Shown here: positions 11,701 to 23,801 of the stretch, in pieces
How positions within the stretch are numbered: the stretch's first letter is position 1
Layout of the letters: every line of letters begins with the position of its first letter
NCBI GenBank assembly: GCA_947034895.1
Contig: OX344763.1
Span: 48,731,025-48,795,024 of the forward strand
Origin: Rhytidiadelphus loreus
Taxonomy: Eukaryota; Streptophyta; Bryopsida; Hypnales; Hylocomiaceae
Direction of reading: 5' to 3'
Length of the DNA stretch: 64,000 nucleotides
Program-made: the position numbers and the translations under genes
The notes under the pieces: model-generated
Told to the model about the DNA's origin: nothing
Database searches by the model: none
Seen by the model: the letters and a program-made list of their open reading frames with translations, nothing else

Positions 11701-12622
11701 ATTGGATTTCTATGAATTTAGTGTAGTAACATGTTTTCATTTATAAATCATAAATCATTTCTAAAAATAGATCCGTATTTTACGGAAATCCATTCACACT
11801 TAGGCATTCCTCGGAATACAGAAAAGAAGAAGCTCACAATTGAAATTCCTTGAATGCACTGCAACTGATTGACTACCTACAAATCAAGAGTACGATGTGT
11901 AGAACAAAACATAAGTGCAACGCAGAAATCACTCCAACAAAGTGTTAGAATTCAATCTCATGTGGGAGGACATTATCGGTACCTGCAAGATCAAGACGCC
12001 TACTTCAACAATGACTCGCTCCAGAAATTGAAACAACAACATCAAGAAACTAGAAATTGAACCAAATTTTGAGGGAGCGAAGAGGTGGACGACAAAAAAT
12101 GGAATGAGAGTACGCAAACACAGAAGCCACAAGCGAATGCACAACGTTTTGGCGCGGGGGGGAAAGATCACGCCAAATCAGAAGAGATAGTTCAACTTTC
12201 AAAAATTATTTTGGAAAGATTCGCCTTCTAATTTTTAGCACGTTTTCACGCAAAAGTACTTTCGGGATAAGTGCAAGCCGTCATTCCTTGGAAGATTCTT
12301 CTTCCATTTGACAACAAACTATACACATATTTTCCGGGAAAGACTTTCTTTTGGAGATTCTTCTCCGTATTTCCAGTAAGGGAGAATGCCAAAGTCAACT
12401 CTTTTTCGTGAAGTACCAGCCTCTACAAAGCACCATTACTGCACAATTTTATAAATAGAACAATACATTTCAAAATTAGATGATACATTTCCAGGCATTT
12501 TTTCTTCCGCTTTCCAATAAAGCAAGTGTAAAACACAACTTGAATTTCCAAAAGTGAAAACTTTGTTTTGAATTTAATGTTAATTTTTCAAAATTTCAGA
12601 ATTCTGATTTCAAGCTTCAAAC

Positions 12623-12653
12623 TTAGGGTTTAGGGTTTAGGGTTTAGGGTTAG
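12623..12653 (+). repeat. Interstitial TTTAGGG telomere-type tract
   Basis: Four to five tandem TTTAGGG units, the standard plant telomere repeat. Short AAACCCTAA teloboxes are common in plant promoters, so this may be regulatory rather than a telomere relic. Element B carries a degenerate tract at a comparable distance from its left end (45,305-45,340). Confidence 0.85.
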
Positions 12654-12980
12654 GAATCTCTTTTAAAAAAACTACTTGAAATATTCTAAATGGAAAAAAA
12701 AGAACTCAGAAATCATAAAGAAGAAACTGAAGAATCCAAAAAAATATATGCAAACATGTGGTGGCAATTATTTTTAAATTGCACTTATTCTTAAATTGCA
12801 AGTATTCTTAAGTTGCAATTATTCTTAAATTCATGGATCCAAAAAAATATTCATTTGGTGAAAACATTGAATGACCTTGTACATGAAATTAGAAATAGGT
12901 GCACAAACCTTGCGCTCTAACTTAATGTCCACGAAAATTGGAACTTGTGAAATTCACCCATGAAAGTTTTATGTAAAACA

Positions 12981-13320
12981 TGTTGTAGAAGTTGCAATTA
13001 TTCGTGAACACAAGAATTCAAAAAAATATGCTATTGGTGGTCACTTGCAATGACCTTATTTTAGAAACGAAAAATTGAAGCAAGAAGCTGCCATGTACTT
13101 TCATGTCCAAAAAAATATAAAGTCATGAAATTCACGTCGGAAACAAATGGGAAACATGTTGTAGAAGTTGCAATTATTCGTGAACACAAGAATTCAAAAA
13201 AATATGCTTTTGATGGTCACTTGCAATGACCTTATTTTAGAAACAAAAAATTGAAGCAAGAAGCTGCCATGTACTTTCATGTCCAAAAAAATATGCAATT
13301 GGTGGTCATAAAGAACATTT
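12981..13320 (+). repeat. Direct repeat, period about 176 bp
   Basis: Two near-identical copies starting TGTTGTAGAAGTTGCAATTA at 12,981 and 13,157. Both contain a GGTCACTTGCAATGACC inverted pair and an AAGAAGCTGCCATG block. A third, partial start of the same word series lies near 12,800. Noncoding. Confidence 0.8.
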
Positions 13321-14639
13321 AAAATATTAAAACTACTCAAACTAATAATATCATTGGGTTCGATTTAACTTCAGAGTATTGTATATACTAATAGTAGGGG
13401 CCTTGAACTCTGAATGTGAAAATTTTAATAAAAAATTATCTTCATGGATTGTTACTTCTAGCAAATAGATTTAAATACAAATGTTTTTTTGAATAACCTT
13501 CACCTTCGATGGAATGATTTGGCAGGACAGGGCGGGACAACCATGCGTGAAGTTTGGCCTCCAATTTTGGGCTCCATCTTGACCTAAGTTAAATATAGCT
13601 CTGCGGTGGCTAACCAAACTAATGTATTGTACACAATGCAAGCTTATGCAAACTGATCAGTGATTTTGTTTTTACTTTCCTCTGTGCATTCAATTGATAT
13701 AATTAGTTCAGATAGTAGCATTTGCAGAAGGAGTCCACGTTTGGTCTTGACTAATTCTTGGCACTTGTCCCCCTCCTGTTTTATTTAGATAATTTTTTTT
13801 TTTTCATTTTCTATGAAATGGCAAAGTGTGGATATTAAATGTTATAGTTGTGCACTATGTTTCAACATTCATCCATGTATTGGATTTTAAATTATAAACT
13901 ACGCATCTATAATCCTATTTTCATTTCTAATGTGCTGATTTTCTTGAACTAGGAGTGTAAGTGGCAATTTCATCCAAAATTTTACTAAAAATTTCCTATA
14001 GCTTGTGTTGGCCCAAATTTTTTTGGTACTTTTGAGCACCAAATTGCCCAAAATATACACATTGAATGATGTAGATACCCGCTTTCACATAATGTATCAC
14101 CAATATATCTAAACATGGTGGCAGGTTCATTAAAATCTAATATAAGGTAGTGTGCTCTAAAAGCGCCCACCTTCTTCAAATTGTCCCTGTTTTGAGGTGA
14201 ACAATGGAGACATGGTGATCTTTAAGTGGACCACTCTAGCAATTAAGTGCATTGAGAAAAAAATTAGTTTTCTACTGCAAGAGCCAATCATTGCCTTTGA
14301 TTTTTTCACATTTGTTTACAAATTGCAAGTCGAGAGATTTTGGGGGACCTATGGTCACAAATAGGTGCCTATGCCTTGAATCTTTGAAAATTTATAAGTA
14401 AGCCGAAAATACTTGGAAAAATACAAAACCACTTCTGTTAGTTTCCACATCCATTTTTTTTTCTCTAAAACATGGTCTAAAAATAATTCTGTCCATGTAA
14501 TCCTATAAAAAAGGCGGACCAACTCTTAAATGGTGCATACTACCTTAACGAGTGAAAGAATGGTTGTCTTCCATCTGAACCTCCAAACAAAACAATTGCC
14601 CCATCCACTCACGCCCCGCCACGTGTCCAGGTGGTGGGG

Positions 14640-15610
14640 AGGCACTGAGAAAGTGCGTAGGGTGACTGAGTGATCCGATTACCGGTGCTCGAGCAAGTGC
14701 GTAGGGTGACTCTATGATCCGATTACCGGTGCTCGTGATTCTCGTTGCTCGGTCTTTGAGCGTCGGAGCTAGGGTTTGGTGTGTCGGTGTTTGAACGACG
14801 GAGTTGGATTTTTTTGGCGAATTTTATTTCCATCGATTTACGGTGCTCGTGATTCTCGGTGCCCCGTGTTTGAGCGTCGGAGCTAGGGTTTGGTGTGCCG
14901 GTGTTTGAGCGACGACGGTGGGTTCTGTTTTGCGGATTTTATTCACCGATTAACGGTGCTCGTGATTCTCGGTGCCCCGTGTTTGAGCGTCGGAGCTAGG
15001 GTTTGATGTGCCGGTGTTTGAGCGACGGCGGTGGGTTCTGTTTTGTGGATTTTATTCACCGATTAACGGTGCTCGTGATTCTAGGTGCCCCGTGTTTGAG
15101 CGACGAAGCTAGGATTTGGTGTGCCGGTGTTTGAACGACGGAGCTGCAGTTGGTTTTGGTTTGCGGATTTTATATCTCCACCGATTAACGGTGCTCCTGA
15201 TTCTCGGTGATTCTCGGTGCTCCGTGTTTGAGCAACTGAGGTAGGGTTTGCTGTGCCGGTGTTTGAGCGATGGAGCTGGTTTTGGTTTGCGGTTTAGGCT
15301 CTCGACCTGAGTCTTGGTGCTCGATTCTCGTGTGTGCGTAGGGTGATTGTCTAATTGAGCGACGGAGCTGGGTTTTGTTTTTTTGTTTTTCTCTCTACCG
15401 ATTACCGGTGCTCCTGATTTTTGGTGCTCGTGATTCTCGGTGGTCAGTGCTCGATTCTCGTGTGTGCGTAGGGTGATTGAGCGACGGAGCTAGGTTTTGT
15501 TTTTTTGATTTTCTCTCCACCGATTACCGGTGCTCGTGATTGTCGGTGCTCGCTGTTTGAGTAACTGAGCTAGGGTTTGCTGTGCCGGTCTTTGAGCGAC
15601 GGAGCTGGGT
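14640..15610 (+). repeat. GC-rich tandem array, about 113-130 bp unit, upstream of gene 1
   Basis: At least five units, each containing GATTACCGGTGCTCGTGATT or a variant, TTTGAGCGTCGGAGCTAGGG and GGTGTGCCGGTGTTTGAGCG; unit starts near 14,761, 14,874, 14,989, 15,101 and 15,231, then more degenerate ones. Each unit carries a TAGGGTTT word, a telobox-like promoter element. The array ends just before the predicted first noncoding exon of gene 1. Element B has a different GC-rich repeat at the equivalent place (47.5-48.4 kb). Confidence 0.7.
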
Positions 15611-17852
15611 TTTTGTTTTTTGATTTTCTCTCCACCTATTTTCTCACGCACTGCCTCCACGTTCTGTTCTTCTGTCGTAGGTAGGGTTCGAAATTACTCA
15701 GAATTGTTGTGGCTCGGAGTTCTGGTGGCGGGTTCGGAATTGCGGTGGCTGTTGGCGGTGTTCGAAATTCTGCTGGCGGTGTTTGGAAGGGGGCGGTGGC
15801 GGTGGCGATTTCTGAGCATTCGAAGAAGGTGAGTTCGTTTTTTCAGTTTGCATTGAATTCCAGCTGTTTGGTGGTCTCTTGTTTGGTGGTCATTGTTCTT
15901 GTCACCTGGAAACGGGCAGCTTTCAATTCCTGGTCATTTTTCTTCTTTGAATTCCCGGGCTCCTGTTTGATTGAATTTCCAGCCTTTTTGTTTCAATTGT
16001 CGGGTGTATTGTATTGCTTCAAGTTGGGCGCTTGTTTCAATTCTAGGGCAGCTGCTTCTTCCAATTCCAGGCTCCAATTCCAGCTGTTTCTGTTGTTGTT
16101 GGGTTTGTTCAATTATGTTTTTGTTGATGAAGTCTGTGTGTCACTTGATTGCTTGTTTGTTTCAAGTGTTGGGCGTTGTTTGAGACTTTGTAGTACAATG
16201 TGGATTCGAAGCTCAGTTTGATGTAACAAAGCTTAGTATTAGGATTTACATCTGACAATTAGGTCCATTTAGAGATTGTCAATTTCGTGGTTTAGGGTTT
16301 AGGTTTGTTAGATATTAGTGTATGAGATTCTTTGAAGATGTGGAGTTGCTTGCTGACTATTTTGTTTAGGGTTTAGGCTGCCTTATTGGTTGGTTGTTTT
16401 GCTTGCTTGTTTATTGATTTTTTTTTTTTTTTTTTTTTTTTGCTTGCTTGTTTAGTGTTTTTTCTGGATTTTTTTTTAGTTTCTTTGTAAATGTGTGAGT
16501 TCCTTTCTGAATTTAAAGTTCTTTTTGAAATGAATGATTGTGTGTACTTTGGAATTGTGCAAACGCTCATATAAGATTCTCTTATTTTTAATTTAGCAAT
16601 TTCTTTCAAATTTGAATGCTGAATTTGTTGTGGATATTGAAACTGTTGCAGGAATTGGAGCTCCGTGCGTCTTGGCATATCAGAAGTTTGACAAGTTCAT
16701 CTCTTGTTAAGTTTGCAGGTTAGTTAGAATGCTCATTATTCAAGCAACATGCAGTATGTGGATAATGTCTTCGGGTTTAGAGTATTAGGGTTCAAACTGT
16801 AGGTTTCAGTTTGCCATTCTAGGGTCTCGCATTCAGGTCTTAGGGTTCAGCAAACCCCCAAACTATATTTTTCATCGATTTCCAGTAAATATCAGTGGTC
16901 TATATTCCGGGTATTGAAGGATATCACAAGGTCTTAGGCGGATATCGAAGGATCTTAGGTGGATTCCATAACCCGAATTATCTTAGAATAACAGAAGTTG
17001 TTGTCAAGCGAAACGCAATTCAGGTTGCACCAACCTAAAGTGCACACCTTCCAGAACTAAATGGAGGAGCTCCTCGATCCCGTACTAGATAAAACTTCTA
17101 ATACACAAAAACCTGATTTCCATATCCCCGCCCAAAGCAATTCAAGTCGAACCGACCTAAAACGCACACCTTCCTCAGGTTAATTGACAAGCTCCATGAT
17201 CGTAAACATGATTGTAGTGCAGTCACACATAAACTCAGATCCCTAATCCCCACCCAGAGCAATTCAGGTCGAACCGACCTAAAACGCACACCTTCCTCAG
17301 GTTACTTGACAAGCTCCATAATCGTAAACATAATTGCAGTGCAGTCAGACATAAACTCAGATCAATAATCCCCACCCAGAGCAATTCAGGTCAAACCGAC
17401 CTGAAACGCACACCTTCCTCAACTCAATTGAGAAGCTCCTTGATCTAATACATGATTGAACTCAAGTCACAAATAAACCTAGATACCAAATCACCGCTAC
17501 GAGCAATTCAGGTCGAACCAACCTGAAGTGCACACCAACCAAAACCAATTCGAGATGCTACACAATCCCTTACTAGATTATGCTTCCTTCCCAGGTCAAT
17601 ATAACATAGAGAACATCCAAAAATACAGTAGTAAGCATGTAAATCGATGAAGATTTCCACCAATTACCTATCGATGATAGTGAAATATAGGTCGGACCGC
17701 GCTGAATATCAAATAGAAGAGGTTTCTAACGAAACTTGATACCGCAAAAATGAAATAACCATTGTAGCTTCAGTCCTGGGTATATAATGACATTTCAGGT
17801 CGAACCGACCTAAAATGCACACTCGCCTAACCCGTCTAATGTCTTGTACAGG
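15611..17852 (+). promoter_or_regulatory. Predicted 5' leader with noncoding exons, gene 1 of element A
   Basis: A probable noncoding exon ends at a donor GGTGAGTTCG near 15,828, matching the donor GGTGAGTTCG near 48,117 in element B. A second small exon probably lies near 16,650-16,715 (acceptor GTTGCAG before GAATTGGAGC), again mirrored in B near 48,545-48,620. The final acceptor (TACAG) sits one base before the start codon at 17853. The long open frame at 15,709-16,221 is hydrophobic and compositional, not conserved, and not called. A poly-T tract is at 16,417-16,441. Confidence 0.5.
17011..17820 (+). promoter_or_regulatory. Array A2: six element A palindromes upstream of gene 1
   Basis: Copies near 17,015, 17,140, 17,264, 17,384, 17,505 and 17,793, most in a tandem unit of about 122 bp with CACACCTTCCTCA spacers. 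The core here is more symmetric than in array A1: AGGTCGAACCGACCT within CAATTC flanks. The last copy ends 30-odd bp before the gene 1 start codon. Confidence 0.8.
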
Positions 17853-19296
17853 ATGGACGACATTACCAAACTTCTCAATTGTTACTTCAAGAAAAGAGAA
17901 GACATTGAACCCGAGGACGTCAGCAATGACGAAATGATGATAGAAGGGGACTGGTGGGAGTTCTCAAAAACCTAAGGAAGTGGAGTCATGGACCCTGAAA
18001 ATGGTGCCCTTTAAAGACAATATGCACTTCAATATGAAGTACAAGAACTCAGCCGCATACTTGCCCCTGACCTTCGACGAGAAGATGAAGCGGATCACCC
18101 CCGACATTTTCCCAATTATTAAAATCCACTACGTAACAACAAACAATGATCGCACCCCCGAGCAGTAATATCACTTCACGCTTCTCTTGAACTCCGAGAA
18201 GATTATTTTCAACATATCGCCTTTCCTCTAGAGCCTCGAACCAACACCATACAGTGTCGAACTAAAGCAGTTGGAGCAAAAGATGGATGCCGGTGAATAC
18301 GAGAATCAAGATGGACCTCCCCTGAATGGAAAGCGTCTGTGCACAAAGCTCACACTTCTCATGAATTCATTTCTTGTCTTCAAGGATAAGCATGATATGT
18401 AATGATCGTTCATGACTCCCCAAACCGTCTCCATAGAAAATATTAGCCAATCAGAAGGGCAACCATCAACAGGACGTAAAACCCATGGATCACAAAGTCG
18501 GGGAAGCAAAAATAAGAAACCACCAGTAACTCCTAGGTCTGTAACACCGGGCAGTCCATTAGCAATACTGTCGGCAAAGAAATCGGCAGAGAAAACATCC
18601 GAACAGTCTGGCCTTGACTCGGTGAGCTTAATGGAGGAATTCAACACGGTTCCTGAAGCGCTTAGGACAAACTAGAAGCCCAACTATAAAATTGTGAGCG
18701 AGATGTACAAGAAGTATTGGGAGACGTGCTCAAGTGCATATATCTTTGGTGCGGAAGAAAAAAAAGAGCTTCCCATAGAAAAATTGATTGCTGTTCCGGC
18801 TGAGTTCAACGTCCGCGTCAAGGAGGACACAATTGTACAAGAGCAGTTGAATTACCTTGTCAATATCCCGGACAAAAGCACGAAGCAGACACTTTGCGTA
18901 ATGCCAGTCCTGCGGGCTGGGAACAGGAGGCAACCCAAAAGCTGGGATGAAGTCAAGGATGGCATGTTCTATATCATCAATGGACAGCACAGTGTGGCAG
19001 CTAGTAAACTCATGATGGAGGAGGGAAGTGGTGTAAGTGATGATGTGAGGCAGTACTTCAAGACCTGGAACTGCTTCATTGTTTGGTCTTTCAGTGCAGA
19101 GAAGTTGAGGTCCATCTTAGCCTACTACAACCGTGTCAACCATTTCCAGGTTATTCAACCGTCGTGGGTTACTAACATTCTTGGTGCAAGATCAGTTTGG
19201 ATAGCTATGGGTAGATCGAAGCATCCAAAAGGAGATGGAAGTTCCTCATCAGGGTTGAGCCGCAGAGAGATCACTTCCTTAACGACCAAGTTCAAG

Positions 19297-19420
19297 GTGA
19301 GTAATTCATGTCGGACGACTTGAATTGCATCTCCTGAAGGAGAAATGGCTTTTGTAATGATATCTTGTAGATTTTCTTTTTAAATGACCACCTCACTAAT
19401 AGTTGAGGTCTGAACTGCAG
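19297..19420 (+). promoter_or_regulatory. Intron 1 of element A gene 1 with one palindrome
   Basis: GT-AG intron containing a degenerate motif near 19,305 (CATGTCGGACGACTTGAATT). The homologous intron in element B (51,017-51,136) carries a B-type palindrome at the same relative place. Confidence 0.7.
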
Positions 19421-20773
19421 AAATTCGAGAAAGCCATCACTCAGCGTTTTGCATTGATTGATGTCAATAAGAACCATTTGCTTGCAAAAAAGAGAGGTGG
19501 TGACGACAAGTTAAAAATTGTAAACGAGCTAAAGCTCATTGCTGCACCCGATGATTTGTTTAAGCTGTGGAGCGACGTAATCATGAATGCTGCTCTAGGC
19601 GAGCTATACGACCCCGACACCAAGATGAAGTTCAACGAGCGGGAGAACTGGAAGCAAGAAAGCTGTGCGCTAAGCCGGGACTTCTTCAAGCCGCTTGGGA
19701 ATTTGACATATGACGACATGAGGAAAATGGCGAGACACATTCTCAATCGTTCTGGTCCCAATCGAACACACCTATATCCCAAGGTCACTATCAAGCCTAT
19801 AACTTCAGTCCTAGTGAGTTGCTATAGCTCAAAGGACTGGGTGGAGAGGGTCAAGCGAAAAATGATGGTCAAGAAAGAGATTCACCTCCTCGCCCCAGAA
19901 CTAGGCCTATTCAATGCAAATGGTGAAATCCTTGTTGAAAACTGGAGATCTTTAAAGAGAAGTCGTCTTATCACAAGTGCGACAATGAACTTGCTCCTCG
20001 AGAGGCCGGGTGAAGCATACTTCGCCACGGGCAAGCAAGTCAAAGCAAGAAACAAGACCGCTGTAAATATATCTCCAAAGGCAGCGGAATTCTTCAAAGT
20101 CTTTCTCCAGAAGAAAATGGAGTTCCAAGCACCGACGGGAGTTGCTCATATGCGACCTTATAGCATCGGAGAAAATAAACACTTCGATTGGCCGGCGCAT
20201 ATGTGGACGACAGACACGGCAAGTAAAATTCTTCTAGGAGTTATTGACTTCAGGTCGATTCCAGGGGTGCTAGAGAAGGATGGTTCCACCATTGACCATC
20301 CATTCTTCTACGAGGCGTTATCGTCGTTGTAGGAGAAGAAAGAACCCAAGTTGGAAGAAATCAAAGCGTGGTTGTTTATTGTCGCTGATGAGACCGATTA
20401 GTCTCAAGTACTTGTATATGTGGAGAAGAATAAAGGTCTTAGGTCCTTCAATCGATGTTTCTCCGATTATTACCCGGCAAAGACTGAACGGCTATACGAT
20501 CTGCCTTCAAATTCTGCAAAAGCCCTCAAGAAAGTCCGCCTCATTTTTCTCCAGAGCAAAGACAACGCATTCCAGGCTCGAATTGATCCAGAATTTCGAG
20601 CTCCGGAAACCATCGTTTACAAGGATTCAAGAAGGTTTGATGAACTTCCGTTTTGAATGTACACAATGGAGCTCCACATGGAGTTTTACTTGTGGCTCAT
20701 CAAGATGTTTTGTCTTCCGGGATCTAGTGTTCTCTCAGTCTTTGCGGGATCAAAGCTGACATGCGCTGCACTT

Positions 20774-20989
20774 GTAAGTAGAACCCTACATTTCAGGTCG
20801 GAGCGACCTAAATTGCACCCTCATTTATTTGACCTTATCATTTGTATAAGATTGCATTCTCATAACGTAATTGCGATTCGAACGTCTCTTGCATGGCAAT
20901 TTAGGTTGGTGCAACCTGAATTGCCATTTCAATTGTTGATCTAGTTCGCAACATACAAACTGTTTTTAAACAAAATGGTTGCCTTGCAG
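20774..20989 (+). promoter_or_regulatory. Intron 2 of element A gene 1 with two palindromes
   Basis: GT-AG intron with one clear motif near 20,792 (TTTCAGGTCGGAGCGACCTA) and a second near 20,897 (TTTAGGTTGGTGCAACCTGA). Intron 2 of element B (52,484-52,658) also holds exactly two copies, of the B type. Confidence 0.8.
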
Positions 20990-22292
20990 ATGAGTTCAAT
21001 CGATGTTTTCGCTGTTGTTCCGGATATTGAGTCCGAAACATGGAGCAGCATTGCCACTGTTGGTCTGACTCTAGACTCAACAGATTTTCTAGACACTTCC
21101 TATACCGCAAATGAAGAGGAGGCCCTGGAAATTCATGGTTCCCAGTCCACGCCTGGTTCGACAAGATGGACGACTCGATCATCTGGTGTTGTATCGCCGA
21201 GAACTCGACGAGGAAAGAGGCTAGTGTTGGACAAAGACGACAATGAGGATGACGAAGACGATGATGAAGATGACGATGACTTGAAGCAGGAGACTCAAGA
21301 TGATGCTTGTAGGCTTGAAAAAATGACAACGCCGGCCGCTCCCGCTTCTCAAACTGTGCCTGGGTCATCTAGTTCTTCGGGTTTGAATCCATCGGGGATA
21401 ATGGCTCCTACATCAAACACTCCAAACACTTTGTCGTCTAGGAATTGGCCGTCAAAGAAGAAAAAGATTGATCCTATGCAGGCCCTTGCAGATTCGTTGA
21501 AATCAGTTCTACAGGAGCAAGAACGTCTCAGGGCCGCGCAAGCAGAAGATCGTGCAGAGAACAGGAGGTTCCAAGAGGCTTCAAGCAAGGGCTTTCAGGA
21601 TCTGGCCAAGGCTTTTCTTGACGAGCAGAAAGCTAACAGGGAAGAGAACAAGCAGAATCGGGAAATGTGGAACCAATATCTTCTTAAGAATCAAGCCACA
21701 CCAGTTGCCGTGATTGAACCTGCATCTCCTTCCCAACAATTGATGCTTGGAATTAATCCCTCCGGATCTAACGATAGCGTAGTTTCCGTTCCCCAAAGGA
21801 ATCCAGCAGGACCTCCACCACTACCTCTTGGACATCCTGAATCTAACCCTCCTCCTCCTCTTGCCAAATAAACTCTTGCAGGTCAGAGTACTTCTACAAC
21901 TCAAGGAGGCTCTGCTTCAGAAGGTGTACATGTTGACACCAGTGCACAATCAAGTGAAGGGGAGCAGTCTGGTAGTGGGCATAGTCTGCCCGTGGATCCA
22001 CTAGAGGTAGTACCAGGAAGTGGCACCGATCACAACGAAGATCCACCAGCAAGTTGTGCCCAGTAATCACTCGATGTCATTTGTTTTAGCTCGACTCGAG
22101 CTGATATGTATCATAGAGTTGCAATTGTAGATATAATGTAGATAGATCAATTTTTTGGTGAACCTAAAGTTGTAATGGACTGAACCATGGAGTTCCAAAT
22201 TTTCAAAGCATTTTTGTGTATTAACACTCAGTTTTGAGGCTATAATATATTGACGTCTTACAGAACATCATGTCTCAATTTTGGTATTGCAG

Positions 22293-23466
22293 GCCATCCC
22301 ATATTGCCCACTGTCCCTACTCCCATAATGCCCACTGCCCTTGCTCCTACAAATCAATCATTTCCTGCATTGCATCCATAGCATGTAGTTATACATGATG
22401 TTACATTGCCTATCACATCACCAAGGACATCAAAAAAGGTGATTGAGAGTCCGATCCGTCCCAATGAACAACTTGATGATCAAAGCTTTCTCGCTGAATC
22501 CTCTCAACATAAGGTATGGTATTGTGTTTCATTCTTTGAGTCCAGTATGTGTTGTATTCTATTCTTCCCATGTGTCTTCGGGTTCTCACTTAATGTCAGT
22601 GCGTTCCTAGTTGTAAAAGAGGAATGCAAGATTATAACTGTCTGCGCATTCTTCCGTTTGATAGCAGGAATCCGGTCCTCCATCTGTTCGTGGAGGATCT
22701 TCGGAGGGCGTTAGTCGCCCATTCAGGTCTAGGGTGGCGGACAAGTGGATCAATGTTATCCTGGACCTAAATGGCATTCTTTGTGTTTGCGAAGATTGGA
22801 AGTCCAAAGGATTGTTGCACAAAAAAGTGAGACTTCTCGCAACCACACTCTACGACAGAACCCATTGTAATTGGACCCAAGGCAGTGTGGGTGCGGCCTA
22901 ATTGCTCTAATTTCCTCTCAGAGATAGGGAAAATTGCGATCGTTTCAGTGTGGAGCTCGATGAAGAAGTCTACCACTGAAATGATTTGTCAATACCTTTT
23001 CCGAGACGTAGGGCCACCCTTCCATATACTAGGGCAAGACTCGTGCCAGACATTGAAACAGCGGGAAAGATCGGGGAGGTTGGTCTCATTCAAGGAGCCT
23101 GGGACAGACAAGGACTTGTTTTTAAAGAATTTGGACATGTTGTTCAAAGGCTCCAAAGGGAGCTTCTCGGATGCGAATACCATCATTGTAGACGACAGTC
23201 CCATCAAACACATAATGAACAAGCCTGAGAATGTTATACTCCCAGATTTGTGGAGTTATAAAGGAATTGGTCCTAGGGATTTGTTCCTACTTGATGTTTT
23301 GCTTCCTTGGTTTCAACGCCTTCACGTTGCACGAGACGTGGGTTTGAAGGCATTCAAGGAAAACGGCCCAGGAAGAATTGGACGGCGTATGCTTTGCGAC
23401 GAGAGGAATCGGAAGGACTACAACAAGCTCATGGAAGCAGTTCATGCATCTTCTAGTTTATGTTAG
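22293..23466 (+). pseudogene. Element A gene 2: FCP1/NIF-like HAD phosphatase, frameshifted
   Basis: Exons 22293-22513 and 22668-23466. The exon 2 start reads ESGPPSVRGGSSEGV and aligns with the B protein, which fixes the acceptor. HAD motif I is VILDLNGILCVCEDW: the nucleophile Asp is present, but the usual second Asp (DxD) is Asn, as in many plant NIF-like proteins. A frameshift near 22,830-22,880 interrupts the insert before WVRPNCSNFLSEIG. Downstream motifs are intact: VSVWSSMKKSTTEM, FHILGQDSCQ, and NTIIVDDSPIKHIMN with the paired Asp. Family members dephosphorylate phospho-Ser/Thr, for example in the RNA polymerase II C-terminal domain; the target here is unknown. Exon 1 also has an in-frame TAG near 22,380. 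Degenerate palindromes follow the gene. Confidence 0.75.
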
Positions 23467-23522
23467 GTCATTGTCTAGGGGGATTTAGGTGAGGTGAACT
23501 GTCATTTTTAGTCTTGTTCATT

Positions 23523-23680
23523 TTAGCTTGATCCGACCTGAAATGAACATGTCTCTTTTATAGATCATGTTTATCGATTTTTGTAATTTAGCTCGGTGAG
23601 ACCTAAAGTGAACATGTCTACATGTGTTATAGCCCTTGTTTATCAATTTATGTAATTTAGCTCAGTCCGATCTGAACTGT
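23523..23680 (+). promoter_or_regulatory. Three degenerate A-type palindromes between genes 2 and 3
   Basis: Copies near 23,526, 23,587 and 23,648 read TTAG or TTTAG, a variable core with GACC or GATC, then CTGAA or CTAAA followed by TGAAC or TGTAC. They occupy the 3' side of gene 2 and the presumed promoter of gene 3. Element B has two B-type copies in the same interval (55,142 and 55,216). Confidence 0.65.
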
Positions 23681-23801
23681 ACATGGGTGTCTTACATACT
23701 TATATATGCAAAGTGTTTGCATCAATTGGTGTTGCTTAACGTTTTTCAGTGAATTTGTACGTTGTTATTTCAATTTGTCTAAGCTGCACTTTTTCTATCA
23801 G

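Larger units (their letters stand above)
11701..14600. other. AT-rich noncoding interior of element A
   Basis: No gene is supported. The first part (to about 12,180) is probably the 5' leader of the minus-strand transposase transcript; short frames there have no counterpart in B. It contains a telomere-type tract (12,623-12,653) and a direct repeat of period 176 bp (12,981-13,320). The rest is low-complexity AT-rich sequence. A GCCACGTGTC G-box-like word near 14,619 marks the start of the GC-rich leader region of gene 1. Confidence 0.5.
17853..22066 (+). pseudogene. Element A gene 1: ParB-like plus methyltransferase-like protein, disrupted
   Basis: Exons 17853-19296, 19421-20773 and 20990-22066, all with GT-AG junctions mirrored in element B. 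ParB-like region: FNVRVKED followed by YIINGQHSVAASKLM, which recalls the P-x-N-x-R and GxHR boxes. Methyltransferase-like region at the end of exon 2 and start of exon 3: PGSSVLSVFAGSKLTCAAL followed by SSIDVFAV, resembling PGD-x-VLDPFxGSG of permuted N6A/N4C enzymes but with SVFAGSK; no DPPY box is visible. The tail has a DDDEDDDD acidic run, KKKKI basic patch, a coiled coil and a Pro-rich end. Defects: one frameshift near 17,970; stops at about 18,166 (TAA), 18,231 (TAG), 18,402, 18,673, 20,329, 20,398 (TAG), 20,656 (TGA, probably from CGA) and 21,869 (TAA). Domain assignment is by eye. Confidence 0.7.

Noticed and set aside
11869..12171. Short frames upstream of array A1, and 44,479-44,721 in element B
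   Set aside because: Not similar to each other although at equivalent positions; more likely the 5' leader of the transposase transcript.
15709..16221. 170-codon hydrophobic frame in the leader of element A
   Set aside because: Phe/Leu/Val-rich from T-rich intron sequence, no counterpart in element B, crosses a conserved splice donor.
17853..22066. Integrated virus or Polinton-type element as source of the ParB/methyltransferase gene
   Set aside because: No capsid, polymerase B or packaging ATPase gene is seen, and the gene is embedded in a TIR transposon with a DDE transposase.
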